From assembly GCF_029963765.1 (NCBI RefSeq), contig NZ_JALBYU010000005.1:273716-337715 (forward strand): a stretch of DNA of 64,000 bases, read 5' to 3'. This document shows positions 1-8,719 of the stretch, in pieces (the stretch's first letter is position 1; each line of letters begins with the position of its first letter). Source of the stretch: Pseudomonas sp. UYIF39. Lineage in GTDB: Bacteria > Pseudomonadota > Gammaproteobacteria > Pseudomonadales > Pseudomonadaceae. Below the pieces are notes generated by a model that worked only from the letters and a program-made list of their open reading frames with translations, was not told the origin of the DNA and searched no databases. Position numbers and translations under genes: made by a program.

Positions 1-872
1 ACTCGCGCTCGCGCCTTTCCGCCTGGATCAAAGACGGCCGCCTGACTGTGGATGGGGCGGTTATCCGCCCGCGAGACATCGTTCATGGTGGTGCCATTCT
101 TGAACTCACTGCCGAGCAGGAAGCTCAGGGCGAATGGATCGCTCAAGACATCGAGCTGGACATCGTCTATGAAGACGACGACATCCTGGTGATCAACAAA
201 CCCGCGGGTCTGGTGGTGCATCCTGCCGCCGGTCACGCGGATGGCACCTTGCTCAACGCCTTGCTGCACCACGTGCCGGACATCATCAATGTGCCCCGCG
301 CCGGTATCGTGCATCGCCTGGACAAGGACACCACCGGTCTGATGGTGGTGGCCAAGACCATTCAGGCGCAGACACAGCTTGTCACGCAATTGCAGAGCCG
401 CAGCGTAAGCCGGATCTACGAGTGCATCGTGATCGGTGTGGTGACTGCCGGCGGCAAGATCAACGCGCCGATCGGTCGTCACGGCCAGCAACGCCAGCGC
501 ATGGCCGTGATGGAAGGTGGCAAGCAGGCCGTCAGCCATTACCGCGTGCTCGAGCGTTTCCGCTCCCACACTCACGTGCGGGTGAAGCTGGAAACCGGTC
601 GTACGCACCAGATTCGTGTGCACATGGCCCACATCAACTTCCCGTTGGTCGGAGATCCTGCCTACGGCGGTCGCTTCCGCATTCCGCCGGCAGCCAGTGT
701 GACCATGGTCGAATCGTTGAAGGCGTTCCCGCGTCAGGCGCTGCATGCGCGGTTCCTGGAACTGGATCACCCGACCACCGGTAAACGCATGAGCTGGGAA
801 TCGCCACTGCCGGACGATTTCGTCTGGTTGCTGACGCTGCTCAAGCAAGACCGCGAGGCGTTCATCGGATGA
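1..872 (+). CDS. rluD: Ribosomal large subunit pseudouridine synthase D (5' end outside window)
   Basis: The enzyme makes the pseudouridines of helix 69 in 23S rRNA (1911/1915/1917), a late step of large-subunit assembly. The reading frame is open from base 3 to the stop, so the first roughly 30 codons of the N-terminal S4 RNA-binding domain lie left of the window. The catalytic domain carries the family motif RLDKDTTGLMV, with the nucleophilic Asp, and the later RTHQIRVH block. A GTG at 48 is an internal codon, not the start. The stop overlaps the next gene's start by 4 bases, so rluD and pgeF are co-translated. Identity is secure; the start cannot be seen. Confidence 0.95.
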   Translation, partial: SRSRLSAWIKDGRLTVDGAVIRPRDIVHGGAILELTAEQEAQGEWIAQDIELDIVYEDDDILVINKPAGLVVHPAAGHADGTLLNALLHHVPDIINVPRAGIVHRLDKDTTGLMVVAKTIQAQTQLVTQLQSRSVSRIYECIVIGVVTAGGKINAPIGRHGQQRQRMAVMEGGKQAVSHYRVLERFRSHTHVRVKLETGRTHQIRVHMAHINFPLVGDPAYGGRFRIPPAASVTMVESLKAFPRQALHARFLELDHPTTGKRMSWESPLPDDFVWLLTLLKQDREAFIG

Positions 873-1594
873 GTGACTGGCTGATTCCCGACTGGCCTGC
901 GCCTGCCGGGGTGAAAGCCTGCGTTACCACCCGTGCGGGCGGCGTCAGTCTGGCGCCGTTCGACAGCCTCAACCTCGGCGATCACGTCGATGACAGCCCC
1001 GAAGCTGTTGTCGAAAACCGCCGTCGCCTCACCGATCATTTCTCTATTCAACCGGCCTGGTTAAAGCAGGTTCACGGCATTGCCGTGGCCCACGCAGACC
1101 CAAGCCTTACGGCCACTGCCGATGCCAGCTGGACGGCAACGCCCGGTATTGCCTGCACGGCGATGACCGCGGATTGCCTGCCGGCATTGTTCTGCGACCG
1201 TGCAGGCACTCGCGTCGCGGCGGCCCATGCCGGTTGGCGCGGGTTGGCGGCGGGTGTGCTGGAAGCAACCCTCGACAGCCTGGCCGTGCCGCCAGAAAAC
1301 GTGCTGGTCTGGCTCGGTCCGGCCATTGGCCCGCAAGCCTTTGAAGTCGGTCCTGAAGTGCGCGAAACCTTCGTCGAGCAATTGCCCGAAGCCGCCAAAG
1401 CCTTTGTGTCGAGTGCCAATGCTGGCAAATTCATGGCTGACATCTACGAGCTGGCGCGTTTGCGCCTCGCCGCTCGCGGTGTCACCGCTGTTTATGGTGG
1501 CGGTTTCTGCACCGTGACCGATCCACGCTTCTTTTCTTACCGCCGCAGCCCACGCACTGGTCGGTTTGCCTCTTTGATCTGGCTCGAAGACTAA
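869..1594 (+). CDS. pgeF: Multicopper-oxidase-like laccase-domain protein (YfiH/PgeF family)
   Basis: This 241-residue protein belongs to the YfiH/DUF152 family. Members were called polyphenol oxidases, bind zinc, show purine nucleoside phosphorylase activity and are linked to peptidoglycan editing. Visible family blocks are the N-terminal TTRAGGVSLAPFDSLNLG, the KQVHG histidine motif, TADCLP with the metal-binding Cys, and AHAGWRG with the metal-binding His. The ATG lies inside the rluD stop (ATGA), as in many gammaproteobacteria. Family assignment is firm; the exact physiological substrate in Pseudomonas is not fixed by sequence. Confidence 0.9.
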   Translation: MSDWLIPDWPAPAGVKACVTTRAGGVSLAPFDSLNLGDHVDDSPEAVVENRRRLTDHFSIQPAWLKQVHGIAVAHADPSLTATADASWTATPGIACTAMTADCLPALFCDRAGTRVAAAHAGWRGLAAGVLEATLDSLAVPPENVLVWLGPAIGPQAFEVGPEVRETFVEQLPEAAKAFVSSANAGKFMADIYELARLRLAARGVTAVYGGGFCTVTDPRFFSYRRSPRTGRFASLIWLED

Positions 1595-1624
1595 GCTTCG
1601 CTGATCTACATCAACTGAACGACG

Positions 1625-1653
1625 CTTGAAACTCCCAGAATCGACCGCATCTA
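1625..1653 (+). promoter_or_regulatory. Candidate sigma-32 heat-shock promoter of clpB
   Basis: CTTGAAA at 1625-1631 matches the sigma-32 -35 consensus exactly. After 14 bases CGCATCTA (1646-1653) resembles the CCCATNTA -10 element with one mismatch. It lies about 70 bp upstream of clpB, a classic heat-shock gene. The call rests on motif and context only. Confidence 0.6.
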
Positions 1654-1724
1654 GTGAGGTATCTGGCAGGTTTCTTCATTCAGGATGATTTATAGGTCCG
1701 GCCTGCTCAAAAGGAAGGTGACCC

Positions 1725-4289
1725 ATGCGTATAGACCGTTTAACCAGCAAGTTGCAGTTAGCCTTGTCCGACGCCCAGTCCCTGGCCGTCGGCCTCGATC
1801 ATCCGGGTATTGAGCCAGCGCATTTGATGCAAGCCATGCTTGAACAGCAGGGTGGTTCGATCAAACCCCTGTTGATGCAGGTGGGCTTCGACGTCAACAG
1901 CCTGCGTAAAGAGCTGACCAAAGAGCTCGACCAACTACCAAAAATCCAGAACCCGACCGGCGACGTCAACATGTCACAGGATTTGGCGCGCCTGCTCAAC
2001 CAGGCCGATCGCTTGGCCCAGCAGAAGGGCGACCAGTTCATCTCCAGCGAGTTGGTGTTGCTCGCCGCCATGGACGAGAACAGCAAGCTCGGCAAATTGT
2101 TGCTCGGTCAGGGCGTCAGCAAGAAAGCCCTGGAAAACGCGATCAACAACCTGCGTGGTGGTGAGGCCGTCAACGACGCCAACCACGAAGAGTCGCGCCA
2201 GGCACTGGATAAATACACCGTCGACCTGACCAAGCGTGCCGAAGAAGGCAAGCTCGATCCAGTGATCGGCCGTGACGACGAAATTCGCCGGACCATTCAG
2301 GTCCTGCAACGCCGTACCAAGAACAACCCGGTGCTGATCGGTGAGCCTGGCGTGGGTAAAACCGCCATCGCCGAAGGTCTGGCCCAGCGCATCATCAACG
2401 GCGAAGTGCCGGATGGACTGAAAGGCAAACGCCTGTTGTCCCTGGACATGGGGTCGCTGATTGCCGGTGCCAAGTACCGTGGCGAGTTCGAAGAGCGCCT
2501 CAAATCCCTGCTCAACGAACTGTCGAAGCAGGAAGGGCAGATCATTCTGTTCATCGACGAACTGCACACCATGGTCGGCGCCGGTAAAGGCGAAGGCTCG
2601 ATGGACGCGGGTAACATGCTCAAGCCTGCATTGGCCCGTGGTGAGCTGCACTGCGTCGGCGCGACCACGCTCAACGAGTACCGCCAATATATAGAGAAGG
2701 ATGCGGCCCTCGAACGGCGCTTCCAGAAAGTGTTGGTGGACGAACCTAGCGAAGAAGACACCATCGCGATTCTGCGTGGCCTGAAAGAGCGCTACGAGGT
2801 TCACCACAAAGTGGCGATCACCGACGGCGCGATCATCGCCGCGGCCAAGCTCAGTCATCGCTACATCACTGACCGTCAGTTGCCGGACAAGGCCATCGAC
2901 CTGATCGACGAAGCAGCTAGCCGCATCCGCATGGAGATCGACTCCAAGCCGGAAGTGCTCGATCGTCTGGAGCGTCGACTGATTCAGCTGAAGGTGGAAT
3001 CCCAGGCGCTGAAGAAAGAAAGCGACGAAGCCGCGATAAAACGTCTGGAAAAACTCCAGGAAGAAATCGTCCGCCTCGAGCGTGAATACTCGGACCTGGA
3101 AGAAATCTGGAACGCGGAAAAAGCCGAAGTCCAGGGTTCTGCGCAGATCCAGCAGAAAATCGAACAGTCCCGTCAGGAACTGGAAGCTGCCCGGCGCAAA
3201 GGCGACTTGAACCGCATGGCCGAGCTGCAGTACGGGATCATCCCGGACCTGGAGCGCAGCCTGCAAATGGTCGACCAGCATGGCAAAAGCGAAAACCAGT
3301 TGTTGCGCAGCAAGGTGACCGAAGAAGAGATCGCCGAAGTTGTGTCCAAGTGGACCGGCATTCCGGTGTCGAAAATGCTCGAAGGCGAGCGCGACAAGCT
3401 GATGAAGATGGAAAGCCTGTTGCACCAACGTGTGATCGGCCAGGACGAAGCGGTGATTGCCGTTTCCAATGCCGTGCGGCGGTCCCGCGCCGGTTTGTCC
3501 GACCCGAATCGCCCGAGCGGTTCGTTCATGTTCCTCGGCCCGACCGGTGTCGGTAAAACCGAGCTGTGCAAGGCGCTGGCCGAGTTCCTCTTTGATACGG
3601 AAGAGGCGATGGTGCGGATCGACATGTCCGAGTTCATGGAGAAACATTCCGTGGCTCGTCTGATCGGCGCGCCACCAGGCTACGTAGGCTATGAAGAGGG
3701 CGGTTACCTGACCGAGGCGGTGCGTCGCAAGCCTTATTCGGTGATCCTCCTGGACGAGGTCGAGAAGGCCCACCCGGACGTCTTCAACATTTTGCTGCAA
3801 GTGCTGGAAGATGGCCGACTGACCGACAGTCATGGCCGCACGGTGGATTTCAAAAATACCGTGATTGTCATGACCTCCAACCTCGGTTCGGTGCAGATCC
3901 AGGAACTGGTCGGTGATCGTGAGGCGCAGCGTGCGGCGGTGATGGATGCGATTTCCACGCACTTCCGGCCGGAATTCATCAACCGGGTCGATGAAGTGGT
4001 GATCTTCGAACCGTTGGCTCGGGATCAGATCGCGGGCATTACCGAGATCCAGTTGGGTCGTCTGCGCAGTCGCCTGACCGAGCGCGAGCTGAAGCTTGAT
4101 CTCAGCCCTGAGGCCATGGATAAGCTGATCGCGGTGGGTTATGACCCGGTTTACGGCGCACGGCCGCTCAAACGAGCGATCCAGCGCTGGATCGAAAACC
4201 CGCTGGCGCAGCTGATTCTGTCCGGTCGTTTCATGCCGGGCGATACCGCCAAGGGTGTCGTGGAAAACGACGAAATCGTCTTCGTCTGA
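1725..4289 (+). CDS. clpB: ATP-dependent disaggregase ClpB
   Basis: ClpB is the hexameric Hsp100 that, with DnaK, pulls polypeptides out of aggregates. The 854 residues are the usual full length. In order there are the N-terminal Clp_N repeats (about 1-145), AAA1 with Walker A GEPGVGKT (206-213), a long Glu/Lys/Arg-rich middle coiled coil (about 400-520), AAA2 with Walker A GPTGVGKT (605-612) and the small C-terminal domain. The GGV/IGF-type ClpP-binding loop is not evident, as expected for ClpB. The start follows AAGGAAGGTG. A sigma-32-like promoter lies upstream and a strong terminator follows the stop. Confidence 0.98.
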   Translation: MRIDRLTSKLQLALSDAQSLAVGLDHPGIEPAHLMQAMLEQQGGSIKPLLMQVGFDVNSLRKELTKELDQLPKIQNPTGDVNMSQDLARLLNQADRLAQQKGDQFISSELVLLAAMDENSKLGKLLLGQGVSKKALENAINNLRGGEAVNDANHEESRQALDKYTVDLTKRAEEGKLDPVIGRDDEIRRTIQVLQRRTKNNPVLIGEPGVGKTAIAEGLAQRIINGEVPDGLKGKRLLSLDMGSLIAGAKYRGEFEERLKSLLNELSKQEGQIILFIDELHTMVGAGKGEGSMDAGNMLKPALARGELHCVGATTLNEYRQYIEKDAALERRFQKVLVDEPSEEDTIAILRGLKERYEVHHKVAITDGAIIAAAKLSHRYITDRQLPDKAIDLIDEAASRIRMEIDSKPEVLDRLERRLIQLKVESQALKKESDEAAIKRLEKLQEEIVRLEREYSDLEEIWNAEKAEVQGSAQIQQKIEQSRQELEAARRKGDLNRMAELQYGIIPDLERSLQMVDQHGKSENQLLRSKVTEEEIAEVVSKWTGIPVSKMLEGERDKLMKMESLLHQRVIGQDEAVIAVSNAVRRSRAGLSDPNRPSGSFMFLGPTGVGKTELCKALAEFLFDTEEAMVRIDMSEFMEKHSVARLIGAPPGYVGYEEGGYLTEAVRRKPYSVILLDEVEKAHPDVFNILLQVLEDGRLTDSHGRTVDFKNTVIVMTSNLGSVQIQELVGDREAQRAAVMDAISTHFRPEFINRVDEVVIFEPLARDQIAGITEIQLGRLRSRLTERELKLDLSPEAMDKLIAVGYDPVYGARPLKRAIQRWIENPLAQLILSGRFMPGDTAKGVVENDEIVFV

Positions 4290-4314
4290 ATCCCCGATGG
4301 CAGCAAAACCTACG

Positions 4315-4342
4315 AGGCCTCGCGTTGCGAGGCCTTTTTTTC
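4315..4342 (+). terminator. Rho-independent terminator of clpB
   Basis: A perfect 9-bp stem, AGGCCTCGC/GCGAGGCCT with a 3-base loop, is followed by seven T residues. It ends 40-50 bases after the clpB stop. Confidence 0.9.
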
Positions 4343-4474
4343 GCCAGGCTGTTGAACTCTAAGGAAAAGGCTTGTAAAGTGCGCCCCGCAGTAAGTCGCC
4401 CTGAAGGGTTCCAGCTCCCCAAGCAGGAATCTGAAATAAGTTGCAAATCATTAACTTGAAAGCAATTTAGGGGG

Positions 4475-4502
4475 TTGACAGAGGTGCTTAAGATTGTAGA
4501 AT
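4475..4502 (+). promoter_or_regulatory. Promoter of the tRNA operon
   Basis: TTGACA (4475-4480) and TAGAAT (4497-4502) are separated by 16 bases and followed by a GCGCGCC discriminator. This is the layout of stringently controlled stable-RNA promoters; the same -35, spacer length and -10 occur in the rRNA promoters at the right edge of the window. Confidence 0.8.
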
Positions 4503-4588
4503 AGCGCGCCTCAGACACACGAACGCAGCGATGCGAACGGGTCGAAGAGGTGAAGCAAGCTTCACAGTTTTAAATTGAAATATGTAGT

Positions 4589-4664
4589 TCCGTGATAGCT
4601 CAGTCGGTAGAGCAAATGACTGTTAATCATTGGGTCCCAGGTTCGAGTCCTGGTCACGGAGCCA
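4589..4664 (+). tRNA. tRNA-Asn (GTT)
   Basis: The 76 bases fold as a full cloverleaf with acceptor TCCGTGA/TCACGGA, anticodon loop CTGTTAA (anticodon GTT), T-loop GGTTCGAGTCC and an encoded CCA end. First gene of a four-tRNA cluster. Confidence 0.97.
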
Positions 4665-4673
4665 ATTTCAAAC

Positions 4674-4750
4674 CGGGGTATAGCGCAGTCCGGTAGCGCG
4701 CCTGCTTTGGGAGCAGGATGTCAGGAGTTCGAATCCCCTTACCCCGACCA
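4674..4750 (+). tRNA. tRNA-Pro (TGG), copy 1
   Basis: The 77 bases have acceptor CGGGGTA paired with TACCCCG, anticodon stem CCTGC/GCAGG with loop TTTGGGA (anticodon TGG) and an encoded CCA. It is 100% identical over its whole length to the copy at 4929-5005. Confidence 0.97.
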
Positions 4751-4755
4751 TTTTT

Positions 4756-4831
4756 GGGTCGTTAGCTCAGTTGGTAGAGCAGTTGGCTTTTAACCAATTG
4801 GTCGTAGGTTCGAATCCCACACGACCCACCA
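4756..4831 (+). tRNA. tRNA-Lys (TTT)
   Basis: The 76 bases have acceptor GGGTCGT/ACGACCC, anticodon loop CTTTTAA (anticodon TTT) and an encoded CCA. Only 5 bases separate it from the preceding tRNA-Pro, so both come from one precursor. Confidence 0.97.
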
Positions 4832-4895
4832 TTTTTGAAACCAGTTCACGCTGGGATCAGATCTTAAGATCAGAGGCCAAAAGCACTGATCGAAG

Positions 4896-4923
4896 AAGGC
4901 GACTTTTAAAAAGTCGCCTTTTT
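4896..4923 (+). terminator. Terminator-like hairpin between tRNA-Lys and the second tRNA-Pro
   Basis: AAGGCGACTTTT pairs with AAAAGTCGCCTT and runs into T residues. It lies immediately before the second tRNA-Pro, so that copy may depend on read-through. Confidence 0.75.
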
Positions 4924-4928
4924 ATTAC

Positions 4929-5005
4929 CGGGGTATAGCGCAGTCCGGTAGCGCGCCTGCTTTGGGAGCAGGATGTCAGGAGTTCGAATCCCCTTACCCC
5001 GACCA
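4929..5005 (+). tRNA. tRNA-Pro (TGG), copy 2
   Basis: Identical in all 77 positions to 4674-4750, with its own downstream terminator. No clear new promoter is visible in the short gap after the preceding hairpin. Confidence 0.97.
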
Positions 5006-5012
5006 TATTAAA

Positions 5013-5046
5013 AATCCTCGTATCGAAAGATACGGGGATTTTTTTT
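5013..5046 (+). terminator. Terminator of the tRNA cluster
   Basis: A 12-bp stem (AATCCTCGTATC with GATACGGGGATT, GAAA loop, one G-T pair) is followed by a run of eight T. Confidence 0.9.
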
Positions 5047-5070
5047 GCCTTCGAAAAATGTTCCAGACGC

Positions 5071-5102
5071 AAAAAACCGCGCTTCTCGACGGAAAAGCGC
5101 GG
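5071..5102 (-). terminator. Terminator of the EF-hand gene
   Basis: Read on the minus strand, CCGCGCTT and AAGCGCGG form a stem followed by six T, 17 bases after the stop of the gene at 5119. Confidence 0.85.
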
Positions 5103-5118
5103 CAGGGTTCTCGGAAGC

Positions 5119-5517
5119 TTAGGCGCCGTCTTGGTCTTTCAAGTGCTCGAACAAACCTTTTGGCATTTTCTTGCCATTGGCTTCGTAGTTGGCTTTCACG
5201 TTATCGAAAGCCTCTTGCTCGTCGATGAAGCCGTCATGGTTGGTGTCGATCTTGTCGAAATTGGACTTTGGCGCGACTTTCAGGAATTCCGCACGGGAAA
5301 CCTTGCCGTCGCCATCCGTGTCGGTTTTTGCCATCGATGCATCGCCACACTTGCCTTCGCCACATTTGCCTTCTGGGGTCTTCACCACCTGTTCGGCCGA
5401 GGCCAGCAGGTAGCCCTGAGTCAGAGGTTGCGAGGCGAACACAGCGCCGGACAACATCATGCCGCCGGCCAAAACAGCGCCGAGCAGACCGATAGTGTTT
5501 TTGGTGGTACGGGACAT
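5119..5517 (-). CDS. Exported EF-hand protein with an EGKCG repeat (HvfA-like core)
   Basis: A 132-residue exported protein. Residues 1-29 form a signal peptide (AVFA|SQ). Then comes QPLTQGYLLASA and a Cys-rich core EGKCGEGKCG (49-58), and two canonical EF-hand loops: D66/D68/D70/E77 and D91/N93/D95/D99/E102. The EF hands should bind calcium. The PLxxGY leader segment plus EGKCG repeat resembles HvfA/bufferin precursors, whose Cys are modified by MNIO (DUF692) enzymes to bind copper; no such enzyme lies nearby. The ATG is chosen because AGGAG precedes it. It stands alone between tRNAs and ndh. Function unproven; it could simply be a calcium-binding periplasmic protein. Confidence 0.85.
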   Translation of the reverse strand: MSRTTKNTIGLLGAVLAGGMMLSGAVFASQPLTQGYLLASAEQVVKTPEGKCGEGKCGDASMAKTDTDGDGKVSRAEFLKVAPKSNFDKIDTNHDGFIDEQEAFDNVKANYEANGKKMPKGLFEHLKDQDGA

Positions 5518-5737
5518 TTCAAATCTCCTGGGTTGCACGACACAACCGTTCGATAAAGGACGCCACGTAAGTGCGGCGATAACCGTAGCTGGCGGGGTGC
5601 CTTGCTCGGATGTGGCCATTTAGCGGGCGTGGTGTATCGCTACTGTGTCGCGCAAGGGGGGAGTTTGTAAGCGAAGGGGATGAAACGGCAGGGGAGATAC
5701 AGTGAGACACAGATATCCAAATCAATGGAGATCAAAT

Positions 5738-5825
5738 GTGGGAGCGAGCTTGCTCGCGATAGCGGTCTGACATTCAGCACATGTGTTGAATGTTAATCCC
5801 TCATCGCGAGCAAGCTCGCTCCCAC
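5738..5825. repeat. REP doublet (REPIN-like), family A, copy 1
   Basis: GTGGGAGCGAGCTTGCTCGC and its inverted copy enclose about 40 variable bases between ndh and the EF-hand gene. Each arm is itself an imperfect palindrome. Related copies occur at 22439, 29986, 32465 and, in the opposite arrangement, 42847. The rest of the 322-bp gap 5518-5839 shows nothing coding. Confidence 0.9.
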
Positions 5826-5839
5826 AGGGTGGATGTATG

Positions 5840-7138
5840 TCAGTGCAGCTTGAGTCGCGGCTCAGTCCCGCGCCCGATCTTGCTCCCCAACATCAACATC
5901 GCCGTACGAAACGCGCCATACAACGCCATCTGGTGCATGCGGTACAGCGACACGTAAAACATCCGCGCCAGCCAGCCTTCAAGCATCACGCTGCCGGTGA
6001 GGTTGCCCATCAAGTTACCCACAGCCGAAAAACGCGACAGCGAGATCAGCGAGCCGTAGTCGGTGTATTTGTACGCAGGCAGAGGTTTGCCTTCGATTCG
6101 CAACTTCAGCGATTTGGCCAGCAACGATGCTTGCTGATGCGCAGCCTGGGCGCGCGGCGGCACATTGCGATCGGTGCCCGGCTGCGGGCAGGCCGCGCAA
6201 TCACCGAAGGCGAAGATGTTCTCGTCGCGGGTGGTTTGCAGGGTCGGCAGCACTTGCAGCTGATTGATCCGGTTGGTCTCCAGGCCATCGATGTCCTTGA
6301 GAAAACCCGGCGCCCGAATCCCGGCCGCCCAGACCTTCAGGCTGGCGTTGATGACTTTGCCATCGGCGGTAACCAGGCTGTCAGCCGTCACCTCACTGAC
6401 GGCGGCATTGGTCATGACGTTAACCCCGAGTTTCTCCAGGGTTTTATGCACCGGCCCGCCGATACGTTCCGGCAGGGCGGGCAGCACCCGTGGCCCGGCT
6501 TCGATCAAGGTGATGTGCATGTTTTCCGGTTTGATCCGGTCCAGGCCGTAAGCCGCCAGTTCATGGGCGGCGTTGTGCAGTTCGGCGGCCAGTTCGACAC
6601 CGGTGGCACCGGCACCGACGATGGCGACGCTGATCTGCTCGACCTTGTCGGTCTGCCCGGCATGGGCGCGCAGGTAGTGGTTGAGCAATTGCTGGTGGAA
6701 GCGCTCGGCCTGTTTACGGGTGTCGAGGAACAGGCAGTGTTGCGCCGCGCCCTGAGTCCCGAAATCGTTGGTGGTGCTGCCGACCGCGATCACCAGCGAG
6801 TCATAACCCACTTCGCGCGCCGGGACCAGTTCAATGCCGGCTTCGTCGTAGGTGGCGGCCAGCTGGATTTTCTTCTGTGCGCGATCAAGCCCGCTCATGC
6901 GCCCCAGCTGGAACTCGAAGTGGTTCCATTTTGCCTGGGCAACATAGTTGAGTTCGTCTTCGGAAGAGTTCAGCGACCCGGCCGCCACTTCATGCAACAG
7001 CGGTTTCCAGATGTGGGTCAGGTTCGCGTCGACCAGCATCACACTGGCCGTGCCGCGCTTGCCCAGAGTCTTACCCAGACGGGTAGCCAACTCCAGACCG
7101 CCGGCGCCGCCGCCAACGATGACAATACGATGAGTCAT
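5840..7138 (-). CDS. ndh: Type II NADH:ubiquinone oxidoreductase
   Basis: NDH-2 passes electrons from NADH to ubiquinone without pumping protons and sits on the inner face of the membrane. The 432 residues start with the FAD-binding Rossmann motif IVIVGGGAGGLELA. The second, NADH-binding motif VAIVGAGATGVELAAEL lies mid-protein, followed by FAFGDCAA, the FAD pyrophosphate motif. The C-terminal amphipathic region that anchors the protein is present. A TTG five codons upstream is possible, but ATG at 7138 fits family starts. Transcribed alone; a DUF3094 gene lies 60 bp upstream in the same direction. Confidence 0.95.
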   Translation of the reverse strand: MTHRIVIVGGGAGGLELATRLGKTLGKRGTASVMLVDANLTHIWKPLLHEVAAGSLNSSEDELNYVAQAKWNHFEFQLGRMSGLDRAQKKIQLAATYDEAGIELVPAREVGYDSLVIAVGSTTNDFGTQGAAQHCLFLDTRKQAERFHQQLLNHYLRAHAGQTDKVEQISVAIVGAGATGVELAAELHNAAHELAAYGLDRIKPENMHITLIEAGPRVLPALPERIGGPVHKTLEKLGVNVMTNAAVSEVTADSLVTADGKVINASLKVWAAGIRAPGFLKDIDGLETNRINQLQVLPTLQTTRDENIFAFGDCAACPQPGTDRNVPPRAQAAHQQASLLAKSLKLRIEGKPLPAYKYTDYGSLISLSRFSAVGNLMGNLTGSVMLEGWLARMFYVSLYRMHQMALYGAFRTAMLMLGSKIGRGTEPRLKLH

Positions 7139-7198
7139 GGGGATATCTCGCAAGGCTAAAAGAAATCGGTGCGATTACCCGAGCGAGCGCGATGCAGC

Positions 7199-7372
7199 TC
7201 ATAGCGTCAGGTAACTGATAAGTCGGCTCAACAGGCCTAAACCAATGGTCACTGCCAACACCACCACCAGGAGCATCCACGGCCGGAAAGGCCGGCGCTC
7301 GACTTGGTGCTGGGACAGTTGCAGGTACTCTTCGACATGCTTTTGGTCGTCGGGGTTCAGGCGGCTGGTCAT
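7199..7372 (-). CDS. Small membrane protein, DUF3094 family
   Basis: A 57-residue protein starting MTSRLNPDDQKHVEEYLQL. The N-terminal half is charged and the C-terminal half (about 33-55, MLLVVVLAVTIGLGLL) is a single membrane span. Size and sequence match what I recall of DUF3094, a Pseudomonas-conserved family of unknown function next to ndh. The gap to ndh is 60 bp, so the two may share a transcript. No function can be deduced; a role with the respiratory enzyme is a guess from position. Confidence 0.8.
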   Translation of the reverse strand: MTSRLNPDDQKHVEEYLQLSQHQVERRPFRPWMLLVVVLAVTIGLGLLSRLISYLTL

Positions 7373-7440
7373 ATTGTGCCTCGTCAGGGGTAGACGTTGC
7401 TGAATGTGTAGAAGCTACAAGCAGGCTGCTGTGTCACACG

Positions 7441-7968
7441 TTAGCCCACATTGAACGGAGCATAGCCGCTGGCAGGAATGGGCTCGACGCTCACCGTGTC
7501 GTCCAGGCGAATGATTCCACTTTGTAACACCCGGGCGGTGATTCCGCCATGTCCGCGAACGGCCTGAAAGGTCCCGGGGCCGAGGTTATTTTCGAGGCGG
7601 GCGCAGGGTTGGCACCAGCCGGTGGTTTCGAATATCGCCTGGCCAATCCTGAAACGTCGGCCCTTGAGGCTGAAGAGATTGATGCCGCTGACGACGATGT
7701 TGCGCCGCAAATCCTGCGCTAGCACCGGTTGATCCGCCGGGCGGCCCATCAGCGAATTAATCACCGCCAGATGCTCCCATTGCATCAGCGTTACTTGCCG
7801 CGCATTGCGTACGCCGGGACGCGCGTGATCACCGGTCAAACCGGCTTCAAGCCGCGCCTCCACGGCATCGAGTTCGATCATTTGAGAACGTGATTGCGGC
7901 CGCACGCCGATCCAGCGAATGCGACCCGTTTGCGGCACTTCGGCAATCAGCTCCTGCAATGGACTCAC
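7441..7968 (-). CDS. MOSC domain protein
   Basis: A 175-residue MOSC (molybdenum cofactor sulfurase C-terminal) protein. It holds the family Cys motif GWCQPCARLE (C119, C122) and the preceding NIVVSGINLFSLKG block. MOSC proteins transfer or handle sulfur bound to molybdenum cofactor, or reduce N-hydroxylated compounds (YcbX/YiiM). The GTG start overlaps the stop of the upstream DUF1780 gene (GTGA), so the two are translationally coupled. Start choice rests on this overlap. No molybdoenzyme gene is adjacent; MsrP is far away in this window. Confidence 0.85.
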   Translation of the reverse strand: MSPLQELIAEVPQTGRIRWIGVRPQSRSQMIELDAVEARLEAGLTGDHARPGVRNARQVTLMQWEHLAVINSLMGRPADQPVLAQDLRRNIVVSGINLFSLKGRRFRIGQAIFETTGWCQPCARLENNLGPGTFQAVRGHGGITARVLQSGIIRLDDTVSVEPIPASGYAPFNVG

Positions 7969-8591
7969 AGGCTGATCCCGACGTCGAACACAATGCTGCG
8001 ACCCAGGTTGCTGCGCAGGAAATCCGGCGCATCCGGGTGCGCGAACAGCACACGGGCGAAGGTCGGACCGACCAGCGACAACGAACGCCAACCCTGGCGC
8101 AGGTATTCGGTCGGCGGCGGGAAGTGGCTGTTGAGGTCCAGCACTTCGCGCTTGAGGCTGGCGAAGGCGATGATGTCCAGTTCGCCCAGGTCCATGCCGC
8201 GTTCTTTATAGTTGTGGGCTTTTTTGCGCAAGGTTGGCGCCAGTCTCAGCAAGAATTCATTGGCCGGGATGCGCCGGGGTTTGGCCTCGCGGCGCACCAG
8301 CGAACTCAAGGAAAACGCGCTGCGCCTGCGTTGCAGCTCATCGCGCCATTCGTCATTGAGGCGTCGGCCTTCATCGAGCACGAAAAACACTTCGAAACTG
8401 GCGTCACGAAACAGCACGTCCGGCGGCTCCCCGGCCGGGGCGAATTCGTCGGCGCGATAGGGAATGTTCAGGCCTTGCAGCAGGCGCTGACAGACCCAAC
8501 GCTCACGCTCCCATTTGCGGGCATTGGACAGGAACGCGTTGGCTTGCTCGGCCGCGATGGTGAGCAGGCGTAAATAATCTGAGTCATCCAT
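7965..8591 (-). CDS. DUF1780 family protein
   Basis: A 208-residue soluble protein beginning MDDSDYLRLLTIAAEQANAF, matching the DUF1780 family as I recall it in pseudomonads. It is rich in charged residues, has no signal peptide or membrane span, and ends FLRSNLGRSIVFDVGISL. An upstream in-frame ATG (8612) exists; the start at 8591 is chosen because family members begin at MDDSD. It forms an operon with the MOSC gene by a 4-base overlap. The DNA around its start is partly duplicated at 9223-9264. Function unknown. Confidence 0.75.
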   Translation of the reverse strand: MDDSDYLRLLTIAAEQANAFLSNARKWERERWVCQRLLQGLNIPYRADEFAPAGEPPDVLFRDASFEVFFVLDEGRRLNDEWRDELQRRRSAFSLSSLVRREAKPRRIPANEFLLRLAPTLRKKAHNYKERGMDLGELDIIAFASLKREVLDLNSHFPPPTEYLRQGWRSLSLVGPTFARVLFAHPDAPDFLRSNLGRSIVFDVGISL

Positions 8592-8719
8592 AAGCCCAAG
8601 CTTAGCGTTCATTTGCGACAAGCAGAAAGCGTGAAACGTAAACAGGGGCACTGGGCGCTCAGAACGCGCGGTGTAGACTGATGGCCATTACGCACATGCG
8701 CTCGAACGAGGAGTTGAAC

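Noticed and set aside
1974..3962. 662-codon frame antisense to clpB
   Set aside because: A shadow of the strongly biased G+C-rich clpB codons; no start signal or family motif.
4589..5005. tRNA cluster as an integration site for a genomic island
   Set aside because: No integrase gene or direct repeat of a tRNA 3' end was seen, and flanking genes are core; the second tRNA-Pro is a full gene, not an att fragment.
5783..7159. 458-codon frame on the plus strand over ndh
   Set aside because: Antisense shadow; the minus frame encodes a complete NADH dehydrogenase with both dinucleotide-binding motifs.
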